Assembly: GCF_042655305.1 (NCBI RefSeq)
Contig: NZ_JBHSLR010000002.1
Source of the DNA: Arcanobacterium_A bovis
GTDB lineage: Bacteria > Actinomycetota > Actinomycetes > Actinomycetales > Actinomycetaceae
Reading direction: 5' to 3' (one strand)
DNA length: 64,000 nucleotides
Every line of letters begins with the position of its first letter. Position 1 is the stretch's first letter. A program made the translations under genes and the position numbers. Shown here one piece after another: positions 9,983 through 18,038 of this stretch. Below the pieces are notes generated by a model. The model made no database searches and was not told the origin of the DNA. It saw only the letters and a list, made by a program, of their open reading frames with translations.

Positions 9983-11439
9983 GGCAGAACCTCAACATGC
10001 GCAAAGACCCGATCAAAACGACGCAGAGCTTCGTCAATCATCTCTTCGGTGTATGCCGCTGAGGTGTACAAACGCGACCCAGCGAGCGTCACCAATCCTT
10101 CGGCCATGTATGCAGCACCCATGTGCTCCATTTCCTTCTTGCGCTTTCCAGTTTCTTTCAAAACGTTTGGAATCGTCCATGGCTTCTTCCAGTTGATCGC
10201 GAAATGCATCGTTCCAACCGTTTCGAGGTGGCACACCGATTCTTGGTTGAAAGCAACAAATGGCAGGTTGTGCTTGCGAATCAATTCTTGCAAACCAAGC
10301 GTGAGACGATCACCCATTGCTGCGGCCTTTTGGCAAGCACCTGTCTCTGCGATTTCTTTCAAAGTGTAGTAGCCAGCGAGCGAAGACAGCGGCGTAGCAG
10401 CCATCGTTCCACCAATGAGTGCTTTCTTGACCTTGTCGCCAGTTTGGATACCGGCAGCTAGGTACTTCATGTACTCCTTCTTGCCGCCAAGGCCGCCGGC
10501 ACCTGGATATCCACCTGCGATGACCTTTCCAAATACGGTCAGGTCTGGCTCAACTCCGAAGTACCCTTGTGCGCCATGCTCGGAAATACGGAATGCAGTA
10601 ACCACTTCGTCGAAAATCAACAAAGCGCCGTAACGGTGAGCGAGTTCCTGCGCGCCGAGCAAGAATTCTTTGTCGATTGGGCGAGTTCCTGATTCCGGTC
10701 CGATTGGTTCGATGAGCACGGCTGCTGTGCCACCACGGAACTTCTTCGCCTTAAGCTTGCGCTCCAAATCTTCAAGTGAGCCTGGGAAGAATTCGTCAGT
10801 GTAACGGAAGTAGGTGAGCGGGACGCCGTGTGCCTGGGTGAACTTCGAACCTGGGATACGAATACCGTAGGCAAGGGAGTCTGACCAGCCATGGTATGCG
10901 CCACCCATCTTTAGAACGTGCTTGTTTCCAGTGGCTAGGCGGGCTACACGGATCGCGGCCATATCAGCTTCGGTGCCTGATCCGAGCATACGGAACATAT
11001 CCACATTTGGGATGAGCTCGCAGATAAGGCCAGCCAGTTTGGCTTCGTACTCGTGGAACAGACCTGTTGATGGGCCACAGGTGTTGAGAAGGTCAATCAC
11101 CTTCGTGCGAATACTTTCCGGATTGGATCCCAACACTGTTGGACCACCTGCTTGCAGGAAGTCGAAGTACTCGTTTCCGTCCACGTCGCGCAAGATTGCA
11201 CCAGAGGCTTTATCGAAAGCGAGTGGGAATGGGTGGTTGAAAGCCAAGTTGTGCTGTACTCCGCCAGGAATGACTTCGCGGGCAGCATCAATCATTTCTT
11301 TGCTCTTTTTGCATTTCTTTCCGAAATACTCTTCTTCATAGTTCTTTAATGCTGATGGGCTGATCGAATAAATCGGCTGCTGAATCAGGTTGTCGAGTTG
11401 CTGTACGATACTGCGCACGCTTGGTTCGTTCATCGACAT
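9979..11439 (-). CDS. Class III aminotransferase, glutamate-1-semialdehyde aminomutase-like
   Basis: A 486-residue PLP enzyme of aminotransferase class III. The fold motifs are in order: GSGTEADMAAIRVAR (about 153-167), GAYHGW (180-185), the cofactor Asp277 in LIFDEVV, and the PLP lysine Lys305 in FGKVIAGG. It is about 50 residues longer than a typical HemL, mostly as an N-terminal extension. No other heme genes are nearby, so a HemL role is unlikely. Coupling to a class II aldolase and divergence from an FGGY kinase suggest it aminates or deaminates a sugar-derived ketone or aldehyde. A GAGGAG site 7 bases before the ATG supports the start. Confidence 0.82.
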   Translation of the reverse strand: MSMNEPSVRSIVQQLDNLIQQPIYSISPSALKNYEEEYFGKKCKKSKEMIDAAREVIPGGVQHNLAFNHPFPLAFDKASGAILRDVDGNEYFDFLQAGGPTVLGSNPESIRTKVIDLLNTCGPSTGLFHEYEAKLAGLICELIPNVDMFRMLGSGTEADMAAIRVARLATGNKHVLKMGGAYHGWSDSLAYGIRIPGSKFTQAHGVPLTYFRYTDEFFPGSLEDLERKLKAKKFRGGTAAVLIEPIGPESGTRPIDKEFLLGAQELAHRYGALLIFDEVVTAFRISEHGAQGYFGVEPDLTVFGKVIAGGYPGAGGLGGKKEYMKYLAAGIQTGDKVKKALIGGTMAATPLSSLAGYYTLKEIAETGACQKAAAMGDRLTLGLQELIRKHNLPFVAFNQESVCHLETVGTMHFAINWKKPWTIPNVLKETGKRKKEMEHMGAAYMAEGLVTLAGSRLYTSAAYTEEMIDEALRRFDRVFAHVEVLP

Positions 11440-11464
11440 TGGTGACTCCTCATCGAGTTGTTTG

Positions 11465-11488
11465 GGTAACTTCCTCTTTTATGTTACC
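11465..11488. promoter_or_regulatory. Putative operator in the divergent aminotransferase/kinase promoter region
   Basis: A perfect inverted repeat, GGTAAC-N12-GTTACC, in the 132-base gap between the divergent aminotransferase and FGGY kinase genes. The geometry suits a dimeric repressor or activator controlling both arms. No regulator gene lies next to it. Function is inferred. Confidence 0.4.
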
Positions 11489-11571
11489 GCGAACACAGTT
11501 TTAACGATACTCTAAATCCTAGATAGATTTTGGAAAATATCTATCACTTAACAAAGATGTTGAGGAGCACT

Positions 11572-13173
11572 ATGTACATACTTTCTTATGATATTGGCAC
11601 GAGTGGAGTAAAAACTTGCCTTTACCTGCTCGAAGACCAAAGTCTCACCACAGTAGGAAGTTCTCTACGCGAATACGATCTTCATATCTATCCCGACGGC
11701 GGTGCCGAACAAGATCCTGAGCAGTGGTGGGAAGCGCTGTGCGAGTCCACCCAAGAGCTTCGAAAAACCTACCCAGATCAACTCGATCAAGTAGAAGGAA
11801 TCAGCTTCTGCTCCCAAATGCAATCGGTGGTTTTGGTAGACGAAGACGGAAACGCCCTGCGCCCATCAATGAGCTATATGGATCAGCGTGCCGAGAAGCA
11901 GCGCCGAGAAGGTATTGCTCATGGTGTTCAGATTGCCGGCCTCAATGCCCGCAAACTCCTCGTTAGCCTGCGGCACACTGGCGCAGTGTCCGCCTCGGTT
12001 AAAGATCCTGTTTGGAAGTACCACTGGGTGCGCGACAATGAGCCAGAAATATTTGCCAAAGTTCACCGCTGGGTTGACGTCAAAGAATACCTTATTGGAC
12101 GCATGACCGGGCGTTTCATTATGAGCGAGGACTCTGCGTTCGCTGCTCTGCTCCTCGATGTCCACGCCAAAACCCCACAGTGGTCCAAACCAGTTTGCAA
12201 GCTGTTCAACGTAAACATGGATCACTTGCCTGAAATCGTGGCTTCCACCACCGTCGTCGGCCCCTTGCGCGCGAAACAAGCGGAAGAACTTGGCCTGCGC
12301 GAAGGCGTCAAAGTGATCGCGGGCGGCGGCGATTCCTCGCTGATTCCAGTTGGTGCTGGTGCCGCGAACTTGAACGACACCCATATCTACTGGGGAACTT
12401 CCGGATGGGTGGGCACTGTGACCAACAAACAGAAGGTGGATCTCAGTGCAATGATCGCATCAGTGACCGGAGCTCAGCACGGTTATTACAACTATTTCGC
12501 GGAACTGGAAACCGCCGGAAAGTGTTTCCAATGGGTCCGCGATCATCTAGCCTTGGACGAAATTAATATCTATCTGGAGAAAAAGGACATCACCTCCGAT
12601 CCAGAAGCTCAAAACACCTCACTATACGAGTACATGTCCAAGGTGATTGAAACTTCACCACCGGGAAGTAACGGAGTAATTTTCACGCCATGGCTGCACG
12701 GGAATCGCTGCCCATTTGAGGATCCAAATGCGCGCGGCATGTTCTTCAACCTCGGCATTGAAACCGGCAAGCGTGACATGATCCGCGCGGTTATTGAAGG
12801 CGTGTGTTACCACTTGCGTTGGTTCGTCGAAACACAGGAAAAGAAGGTGAAGACGTCGAAGGCGGTTCGTTTCGTTGGAGGCGGAGCTTTATCGCCAACA
12901 ACCTGTCAGATCTTGGCGGACGTGCTTGGGCGAACCGTCGAAATCGTTGACGATCCTCAAAACGTGGGCTCGGTCGGTGCTGCAATCGTTACCGCGTGCG
13001 GTCTTGGCGCTTACAACAGTGTGAACGCAGCTGCACAGCTCATTAAACCCACCCATCGCTACACTCCCAATCCTGATAACCGCGCTGTGTACGATCACAA
13101 TTTCGCAGCTTTTATCTCACTTTACAAAAACAACAAAAAGACGTTCGCAATGCTCAATGGAGGCAAAAAATGA
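11572..13173 (+). CDS. FGGY-family carbohydrate kinase (xylulokinase-like)
   Basis: A 533-residue sugar kinase. The start is placed at the ATG at 11572 because a GAGGAG site lies just upstream and the protein then begins with the family's phosphate-1 motif DIGTSGVKT at residues 7-15. Further FGGY features are MDQRAE, IAGGGDSS, TPWLHGNRCPFEDP and the C-terminal ATP-binding FVGGGALSPTTCQI. Length matches xylulo-, ribulo- and glycerol-type kinases. It probably phosphorylates a ketose or polyol in the cytoplasm. Substrate specificity cannot be read. The stop overlaps the GtrA gene by 4 bases, and the aminotransferase/aldolase pair is transcribed divergently. Confidence 0.87.
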   Translation: MYILSYDIGTSGVKTCLYLLEDQSLTTVGSSLREYDLHIYPDGGAEQDPEQWWEALCESTQELRKTYPDQLDQVEGISFCSQMQSVVLVDEDGNALRPSMSYMDQRAEKQRREGIAHGVQIAGLNARKLLVSLRHTGAVSASVKDPVWKYHWVRDNEPEIFAKVHRWVDVKEYLIGRMTGRFIMSEDSAFAALLLDVHAKTPQWSKPVCKLFNVNMDHLPEIVASTTVVGPLRAKQAEELGLREGVKVIAGGGDSSLIPVGAGAANLNDTHIYWGTSGWVGTVTNKQKVDLSAMIASVTGAQHGYYNYFAELETAGKCFQWVRDHLALDEINIYLEKKDITSDPEAQNTSLYEYMSKVIETSPPGSNGVIFTPWLHGNRCPFEDPNARGMFFNLGIETGKRDMIRAVIEGVCYHLRWFVETQEKKVKTSKAVRFVGGGALSPTTCQILADVLGRTVEIVDDPQNVGSVGAAIVTACGLGAYNSVNAAAQLIKPTHRYTPNPDNRAVYDHNFAAFISLYKNNKKTFAMLNGGKK

Positions 13174-13622
13174 ACTCGACTGGCAAACAGGCCGTACTCT
13201 TCACACTACTATCTCTCACCGCGGGTGCTGTTGAAGCAATCAGCTACGCAATATTCATCGAATTCACCCCGATGAGCGCTGGTTGGGCGCAAGCTCTTTC
13301 CCTGATTTTATCCGTGGTGTACAACTTCACCATCAACCGTAAATTTACCTTTAAGTCTGCAAACAACATTCCCATCGCGATGTTGAAAGTAGCCGCGTTC
13401 TACGCAGTGTTCATTCCAGCTTCGGCATGGTGGGTTGAAGCACTGACGAATGCAGGCTGGCACGAGTACTTGGTCAAGGTAATCACGATGCTCATTAACT
13501 TTGTTGGCGAATTTACCTGGTGGAAGTACGTTGTATTCCGCAATTCGGAGGGTTCAGCCGTAAAGAACAACAATGCTCAAGCCCCAATCGAGAGCAACGA
13601 CGATCTCGGTTCTGCGAAGTAA
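13170..13622 (+). CDS. GtrA family membrane protein
   Basis: A 150-residue protein with four predicted transmembrane helices and the GtrA hallmark SVVYNFTINRKFTF between helices 2 and 3, plus a second FTWWKYVVFR motif near the end. GtrA proteins are thought to help move polyprenyl-phosphate-linked sugars across the membrane, or otherwise assist surface glycosylation. The start ATG overlaps the kinase stop codon (ATGA), so it is co-translated with the FGGY kinase. This links the cluster to envelope sugar metabolism more than to simple sugar catabolism, but that is inference. Confidence 0.85.
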   Translation: MNSTGKQAVLFTLLSLTAGAVEAISYAIFIEFTPMSAGWAQALSLILSVVYNFTINRKFTFKSANNIPIAMLKVAAFYAVFIPASAWWVEALTNAGWHEYLVKVITMLINFVGEFTWWKYVVFRNSEGSAVKNNNAQAPIESNDDLGSAK

Positions 13623-13650
13623 AGCTTAGTTAGGCATCGCTAGCAATGCG

Positions 13651-13686
13651 GTGGCGGGTGAAGCAAAGACGCTTCACCCGCCACCT
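13651..13686 (+). terminator. Terminator after the kinase-gtrA operon
   Basis: A perfect 15-bp stem (13651-13665 with 13672-13686), a 6-base loop and a TTGTTT tail. It lies 28 bases after the gtrA stop. Confidence 0.85.
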
Positions 13687-13759
13687 TGTTTAGCTCATGT
13701 ATTAGTGGTTATGTGCCTACTTGTAGCCATTGACCGCTTTTGGTATTGAGCATGTGCAT

Positions 13760-13796
13760 TGATCCGTCTAGCACTAAGACAGCGCTAGACGGATCA
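13760..13796 (-). terminator. Terminator of the two-TM membrane protein gene
   Basis: A perfect 13-bp stem (13760-13772 with 13784-13796) and an 11-base loop. It sits 10 bases past the stop of the minus-strand gene ending at 13807. The U-tract is weak on both strands. Confidence 0.6.
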
Positions 13797-13806
13797 ACAT
13801 TAGGCA

Positions 13807-14472
13807 CTACTTCTTAGGCTTGATCACAACACCGCCAATAACAAGCGCTGCACCAAGTACGATCAACACAATTCCTGCATAGAGAGCAATTGTGCCAACC
13901 AAATACCAGCCGTAAGCATTGAGCAACATTCCACGTAGCGAGTTTCCATTCAAGAAAGTGTTGGTACGAAGATCGCTGAGCTTAGCAATCTTCTGTGCTG
14001 TTTCATTGGTGGTCGCTTTATTAGCAATTTCCTTTGCTACAGCAGCATCGAGGGCTTTATCGTCAAGAGCAGGGTTCGCAGCCTTGAGTTCTTTACCAAG
14101 CTTTGCTTTTTCTTCATTGACTACTTCGCCAATTCCTTCAAATGTGGCTTTGTCGTCTGGAATCTTGGCTGCTTTTGCAGCGGCCGTCATGTGTGCAGCG
14201 ATGTAATGATCGGAAAAGGCGCGTGCTTGTGGGCCGGTAGTCATCATTTCACCAGCAAAAGGATAGAGGGCATCGGCGTCTTCCTGCGCAATGCGCCCAC
14301 CTTTAACTTGCCCATCAAGAGCATCTTTTTGTGGCATCTCAATTTTCTGTGCACCGAGCTGGTCGGCCACGAAAGAGTGTGCAAATTTTCCGCCAAATGC
14401 AGCACCTGATCCAATCAAAATCAGGGCAATTCCAACGATCGTGGCGAGTGTTTTGTAGATTTTTGCCGTCAT
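13807..14472 (-). CDS. Two-TM actinobacterial membrane protein of unknown function
   Basis: A 221-residue protein with an N-terminal helix (residues about 8-28), a ~145-residue charged, Ala/Lys-rich helical region predicted outside the membrane, and two closely spaced hydrophobic segments near the C-terminus ending in KPKK. No catalytic motif is seen. Actinobacterial proteins of this shape are often mislabelled 'aromatic ring-opening dioxygenase LigA'; nothing here supports an enzyme. The central region is rich in alternating charges and may form a coiled coil. It is monocistronic, with a long 5' leader region and its own terminator. The function is unknown. Confidence 0.75.
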   Translation of the reverse strand: MTAKIYKTLATIVGIALILIGSGAAFGGKFAHSFVADQLGAQKIEMPQKDALDGQVKGGRIAQEDADALYPFAGEMMTTGPQARAFSDHYIAAHMTAAAKAAKIPDDKATFEGIGEVVNEEKAKLGKELKAANPALDDKALDAAVAKEIANKATTNETAQKIAKLSDLRTNTFLNGNSLRGMLLNAYGWYLVGTIALYAGIVLIVLGAALVIGGVVIKPKK

Positions 14473-14985
14473 AGCTATTCCTAACCGAGTGTTAATTTTC
14501 TGATGTGGTTGTGAACAAATCGCATCGAGAACAGTCCTCTTAAATCTCTCTGCATCATCTTGTGTGACCAGCCCGAGACTCCCCGATTGCTACGTTGCAA
14601 ATGTTCCACACACCACCCAAAGTAGTTGAAACATAAACTTTGTACTTTTTACACTATTGATCTACAACTTCAACAGCCAACCTCAGAGGGGTTTTTATCT
14701 TCATGATACCTTCTCTTAATAAGATAAAACCCCAGCTAAAAATCACGGATGCAAAAATATCGACACTAACACAAGAATATTCTGGGACTTTGGTCGAGGT
14801 TATAAACCGCTATAAAAACCCCAAATTCAACAAGCATCGTGAAGAACTTTCCCTAACACATGCGATTTTTTGAACATCGAACTCATATAAGGCGATGGAT
14901 AAGAGATCGCCTAAGTTCGGGAAAGTAGTTTAAGTTTGGGAAAATGGCTATAACCCCACCTGCAATGCAGGGATTCCTTAACCTG
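14473..14985. other. 513-base intergenic region with hairpins and a possible 16-codon leader ORF
   Basis: No ordinary gene is seen here. On the minus strand this is the 5' region of the two-TM protein gene and the 3' side of tRNA-Leu. It contains a long imperfect hairpin (14688-14701 pairing with 14721-14733) and a competing copy of the AT/C-rich arm at about 14812-14822. A short minus-strand frame, 14704 down to 14654, encodes MKIKTPLRLAVEVVDQ behind an AGAAGG site, with its start in the hairpin loop. One copy of a 71-bp repeated element lies at 14851-14921. Confidence 0.5.
14851..14921. repeat. 71-bp repeated element, copy 1
   Basis: Matches 29388-29458 over the same 71 bases without gaps; I count 50 identical positions. 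Shared blocks include the CCCTAAC start, ATGCGATT, GGCGATG and the CCTAA...GGG end. Internally GGCGAT pairs with ATCGCC. It lies 65 bases beyond the 3' end of tRNA-Leu. Confidence 0.7.
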
Positions 14986-15072
14986 TGGTGCTCAAGGGGG
15001 GAGTTGAACCCCCACGCCCTTGCGGGCACACGGACCTGAACCGTGCGCGTCTGCCTATTCCGCCACTTGAGC
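14986..15072 (-). tRNA. leuT: tRNA-Leu (anticodon CAG), CCA encoded
   Basis: On the minus strand the acceptor GCTCAAG (5') pairs with CTTGAGC (3'). The anticodon stem-loop reads CACGG-TTCAGGT-CCGTG, giving anticodon CAG. A long variable arm (CCCGCAAGGGC) and a GTTCAAC T-loop are present, as expected for a class II tRNA. The discriminator A and CCA are encoded. Its place next to the fhaA-pknB operon matches leuT in mycobacteria. Confidence 0.95.
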
Positions 15073-15387
15073 TTGTACCGACCGATTTGCCACTATCTGC
15101 TTGCAATCCGCAGCACGTCTCGCCGTCCCGGTCAAACAAGATCGAACGAGACCAAGCTAGATCAAGCTAAACAAATCAATATAGCAACGATCAGCTTACA
15201 CTCCTACCAATGCTATGTCCAAGCAGACAAAGCGAACCTACAAGGTGATTCTCCACACCAGAATGCACGCCAAGCGGGGAATTAGATACCACAACAGCCA
15301 AAAACAAAGTAACCTTTGAGTGACTATGCTTTTATGTATCGCAATTTTCTTGCTACACCAAAGCGCAAAAATAGATTGGAGCTACGG
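15073..15387. other. 315-base intergenic region before the fhaA operon
   Basis: It must hold the divergent promoters of tRNA-Leu and the fhaA operon. Repeated 'agatcaag'-like words occur at 15140-15170, but I find no convincing operator, small gene or terminator. Confidence 0.4.
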
Positions 15388-16086
15388 ATGGGTGCTTTCG
15401 ACAAGATCGAACGCAGCGTCGAGAACGCAGTAGATAATATGTTTTCACGCGCCTTTCACTCAGACCTCAAGCCAGTTGAACTCGCTTCGGGCATCAAAAA
15501 GTCAATGGACGATCGCGCCGCGTCAATCACTCGCGACCGCACCGTCGTGCCGAATGACTTCCTCATAAGCCTCTCATCAAGCGATTTTTCGAAAATCGCT
15601 GAATGGGGCGAAGATGAACTCATCAGTGAACTCATTGACGTCGCCAAGCAACACGCCCAAGAACAGCGCTACACCTTCCTTGGCCCAATCACCATTCGTT
15701 TTAGCAAAGATCCAAATCTCACCCGCGGGAAGATCTCCGTTCGTGGCACATCAAAGCGTGGCGCGGTAGCCCCAGCCACCACCTCAGACGCTTCAGCACA
15801 AAACCCAATTCTGGAAATTGGTGCCGATAGATACGTGCTGACCGGCGCAGTAACCACTATCGGGCGCGGATCGAGCTGCGATATCACTGTGGACGACTCC
15901 GGTGTCTCACGCAAACATCTTGAAATCCGCATAACGCCTGGCGGTGTAATCGCCAAAGACCTCGACACCACAAATGGCTCTTTCGTCGAAGGCCACCGAA
16001 TCAGCGCCGCCACTTTGCTCGACGGCAACACAATCACTATCGGGCGCACAAAAATAATGTTCTGGACCTCGCCGGAGGTTCAATGA
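15388..16086 (+). CDS. fhaA: FhaA-like protein: DUF3662 domain plus FHA domain
   Basis: A 232-residue cytoplasmic protein. The start is the ATG at 15388, preceded by GGAG and followed by the conserved MGAFDKIERSVENAVDNMFSRAF opening; the frame extends further upstream but that part is not conserved-looking. Residues 1-125 form the DUF3662 domain and about 145-230 an FHA phosphothreonine-binding domain (GRGSSCDITVDD, SRKHLEIR, TNGSFV). In mycobacteria FhaA binds the phosphorylated pseudokinase part of MviN and tunes lipid II supply. It heads a six-gene run with 4-base overlaps to fhaB. The linker between the two domains is short compared with mycobacterial FhaA (about 527 aa). Confidence 0.92.
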   Translation: MGAFDKIERSVENAVDNMFSRAFHSDLKPVELASGIKKSMDDRAASITRDRTVVPNDFLISLSSSDFSKIAEWGEDELISELIDVAKQHAQEQRYTFLGPITIRFSKDPNLTRGKISVRGTSKRGAVAPATTSDASAQNPILEIGADRYVLTGAVTTIGRGSSCDITVDDSGVSRKHLEIRITPGGVIAKDLDTTNGSFVEGHRISAATLLDGNTITIGRTKIMFWTSPEVQ

Positions 16087-16580
16087 GCACGTTATTTATC
16101 ACGCTTTTGCGTTTCGGTTTCCTTCTCCTTCTGTGGCTTTTCATCCTATTTATGCTCATTACGATACGTAATGACGTATTTGGAACCACGGTGACGGATC
16201 GTCGTCAGAAGAAAAAGAACAACCAACGCGCGCAAGCGTCGTCGGCTACTCAGGGTAAGGGCACAACCCCTCCCAAAGACGCCGCAGCCCCCCAGCTCAA
16301 ACTGGTCGTCACGCAAGGTCCGCTCGCCGGAACTGCGCTTCCACTCGGCACACAAACGCTTCTCATCGGTAGGTCGCCCGACTCCGCTCTTGTGCTCGAC
16401 GACGGTTACGCCTCGTCGCGCCACGCTCGCGTATATTACGACGCCGGGTACTACTACGTCGAGGACCTCAACTCCACAAACGGAACGTGGGTTGGCCAAG
16501 AACGCATTCACCAGCCGATCCCCTTGAATATCGGCACACCAATCACGATCGGCAAAACTGTGATGGAGCTTCGCTCATGA
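16083..16580 (+). CDS. fhaB: FhaB/FipA-like membrane FHA protein
   Basis: A 165-residue protein with one N-terminal transmembrane helix (residues about 5-28), a basic linker (RRQKKKNNQRA) and a C-terminal FHA domain (LLIGRSPDSALVLDDGYASS with SRHARV and DLNSTNGTW). The conserved Arg, Ser and Asn of FHA phosphothreonine binding are all present. In mycobacteria the orthologue connects FtsZ and FtsQ at the septum under PknA/PknB control. It overlaps fhaA by 4 bases (ATGA) and the phosphatase gene by 4 bases, which indicates one operon. Confidence 0.92.
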   Translation: MSTLFITLLRFGFLLLLWLFILFMLITIRNDVFGTTVTDRRQKKKNNQRAQASSATQGKGTTPPKDAAAPQLKLVVTQGPLAGTALPLGTQTLLIGRSPDSALVLDDGYASSRHARVYYDAGYYYVEDLNSTNGTWVGQERIHQPIPLNIGTPITIGKTVMELRS

Positions 16581-18028
16581 CGATTCAGCTGCGCTATAGC
16601 GCCTTCTCCGATACCGGTTTGGTTCGTAAAAACAATCAAGATTCTGGTTACGCATCACCAAATTTGCTGGTGCTTGCCGATGGAATGGGCGGAGCGGCTG
16701 CCGGCGACGTGGCATCTTCCGTTACGGTAGCGCACTTGGCTCAGATCGACGACGTTCACCCCATTGACGATCTGCTACCAACCTTGCGTCGCGCCCTCGC
16801 TGGGGCACATGACGAACTCATTCAGCGCGCAACCGAGGATCCACAACTTGCTGGCCTTGGCACTACTTGCATCAGCTTGCTGCGCTCAAACAACAAGCTC
16901 GCGATGGTGCACATTGGCGATTCGCGCGCCTATCTTTTGCGTGACGGCGTCCTCACGCAGGTCACGCGCGATCACACCTTGGTTCAATACCTTGTCGATC
17001 ATGGGGAAATCACTCCTGAACAGGCAGAAAACCATCCAAAGCGCAATGTTATTATGCGTGCTTTGGGTGATAACCCAGGCGATCTCGAATTCGACGAATC
17101 AGTGCGCGAAGCTGTGCCAGGAGATCGGTGGCTGTTATGCTCGGACGGCCTTTTCGGCGTCGTGTCTAAGGAAACGATTACACAGACCTTGATCGAATGT
17201 GCGAACATCGACGAATGTGGCCAGCAGCTTGTGGAACTTGCCCTGGCAGGTGGAGCGCCTGATAACGTCACGGTTGTGCTCGCTGACGTTTATGCCACTG
17301 CCGACGTCGAAGATCTGCGTGAGTGCGATCGCGGGGCGATCGTCGTGGGTGCGGCTGCTAACAAGCCAGCCACTACCAACAAACTAATGACGCATCCCAC
17401 CCGAGCAGATGGGAAAATGTCAGCAGCCGAGCAAGCTGCACAGCTCATTCCTCCAGCTGAGGATGCAGAAGATCCTATCGAAGAACCGTCTCGACGCCGC
17501 ACGCCACTGGCGAGACTCGCAGTGGTTATGGGAATCTTCGCGGTTATTGGAATTGCTTTGACGGCCGCATACGCCTGGACTCAAAGCCAATATTACGTGG
17601 CGCCCGCTGGCGAAAATATTGGCATCTACAAGGGAATTCCCCAAGATATCGGCCCAATTTCGCTCCATTCGCTTGAAGAGCGCACTGACGTACGAATCAA
17701 AGACCTCACTGAAGTGGTGCAACATCGCCTCGAAACTCCGATTACTCGCTCCTCCCTAAGCGAAGCTCGCGAACTCGTTGCCACATTGAGTGAACAGCGT
17801 GCTACTACAGAACTCACGCCAATCACTCCAGCAAATCCTTTGAACCCTAACGGAACTTCTCAAGTAACACCGACTCAACCTGGTTTGACCTCGGTGAATC
17901 CTTCCGCGCCTAGCACGAACCAACCGGCACCTGGCACGCAAAGTACGGCGCCAGGCACTTCACCGAGCACTTCTGGCACCACTCAAAGTCCTGCGTCGCC
18001 CTCCACAGGTGGAACAGGTGGAAAGTGA
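16577..18028 (+). CDS. pstP: PP2C-family Ser/Thr protein phosphatase PstP
   Basis: A 483-residue membrane phosphatase that reverses PknB phosphorylation. The start is the ATG at 16577, which overlaps the fhaB stop. PP2C metal motifs: DTGLVRKNNQD (residues 12-22), ADGMGG (34-39), HIGDSRAY, and GAPDNVTVVLADV near the end of the catalytic domain (about 240). A cytosolic linker, one transmembrane helix (LAVVMGIFAVIGIALTAAYA, about 345-365) and an external Pro/Thr/Ser-rich tail follow. It is the opposing partner of the kinase encoded three genes downstream. Confidence 0.94.
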   Translation: MTIQLRYSAFSDTGLVRKNNQDSGYASPNLLVLADGMGGAAAGDVASSVTVAHLAQIDDVHPIDDLLPTLRRALAGAHDELIQRATEDPQLAGLGTTCISLLRSNNKLAMVHIGDSRAYLLRDGVLTQVTRDHTLVQYLVDHGEITPEQAENHPKRNVIMRALGDNPGDLEFDESVREAVPGDRWLLCSDGLFGVVSKETITQTLIECANIDECGQQLVELALAGGAPDNVTVVLADVYATADVEDLRECDRGAIVVGAAANKPATTNKLMTHPTRADGKMSAAEQAAQLIPPAEDAEDPIEEPSRRRTPLARLAVVMGIFAVIGIALTAAYAWTQSQYYVAPAGENIGIYKGIPQDIGPISLHSLEERTDVRIKDLTEVVQHRLETPITRSSLSEARELVATLSEQRATTELTPITPANPLNPNGTSQVTPTQPGLTSVNPSAPSTNQPAPGTQSTAPGTSPSTSGTTQSPASPSTGGTGGK

Positions 18029-18038
18029 TGAACACTAG

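Noticed and set aside
9979..11439. Aminotransferase considered as HemL of heme synthesis
   Set aside because: No heme genes are adjacent, the protein has a long N-terminal extension, and it is coupled to an aldolase gene.
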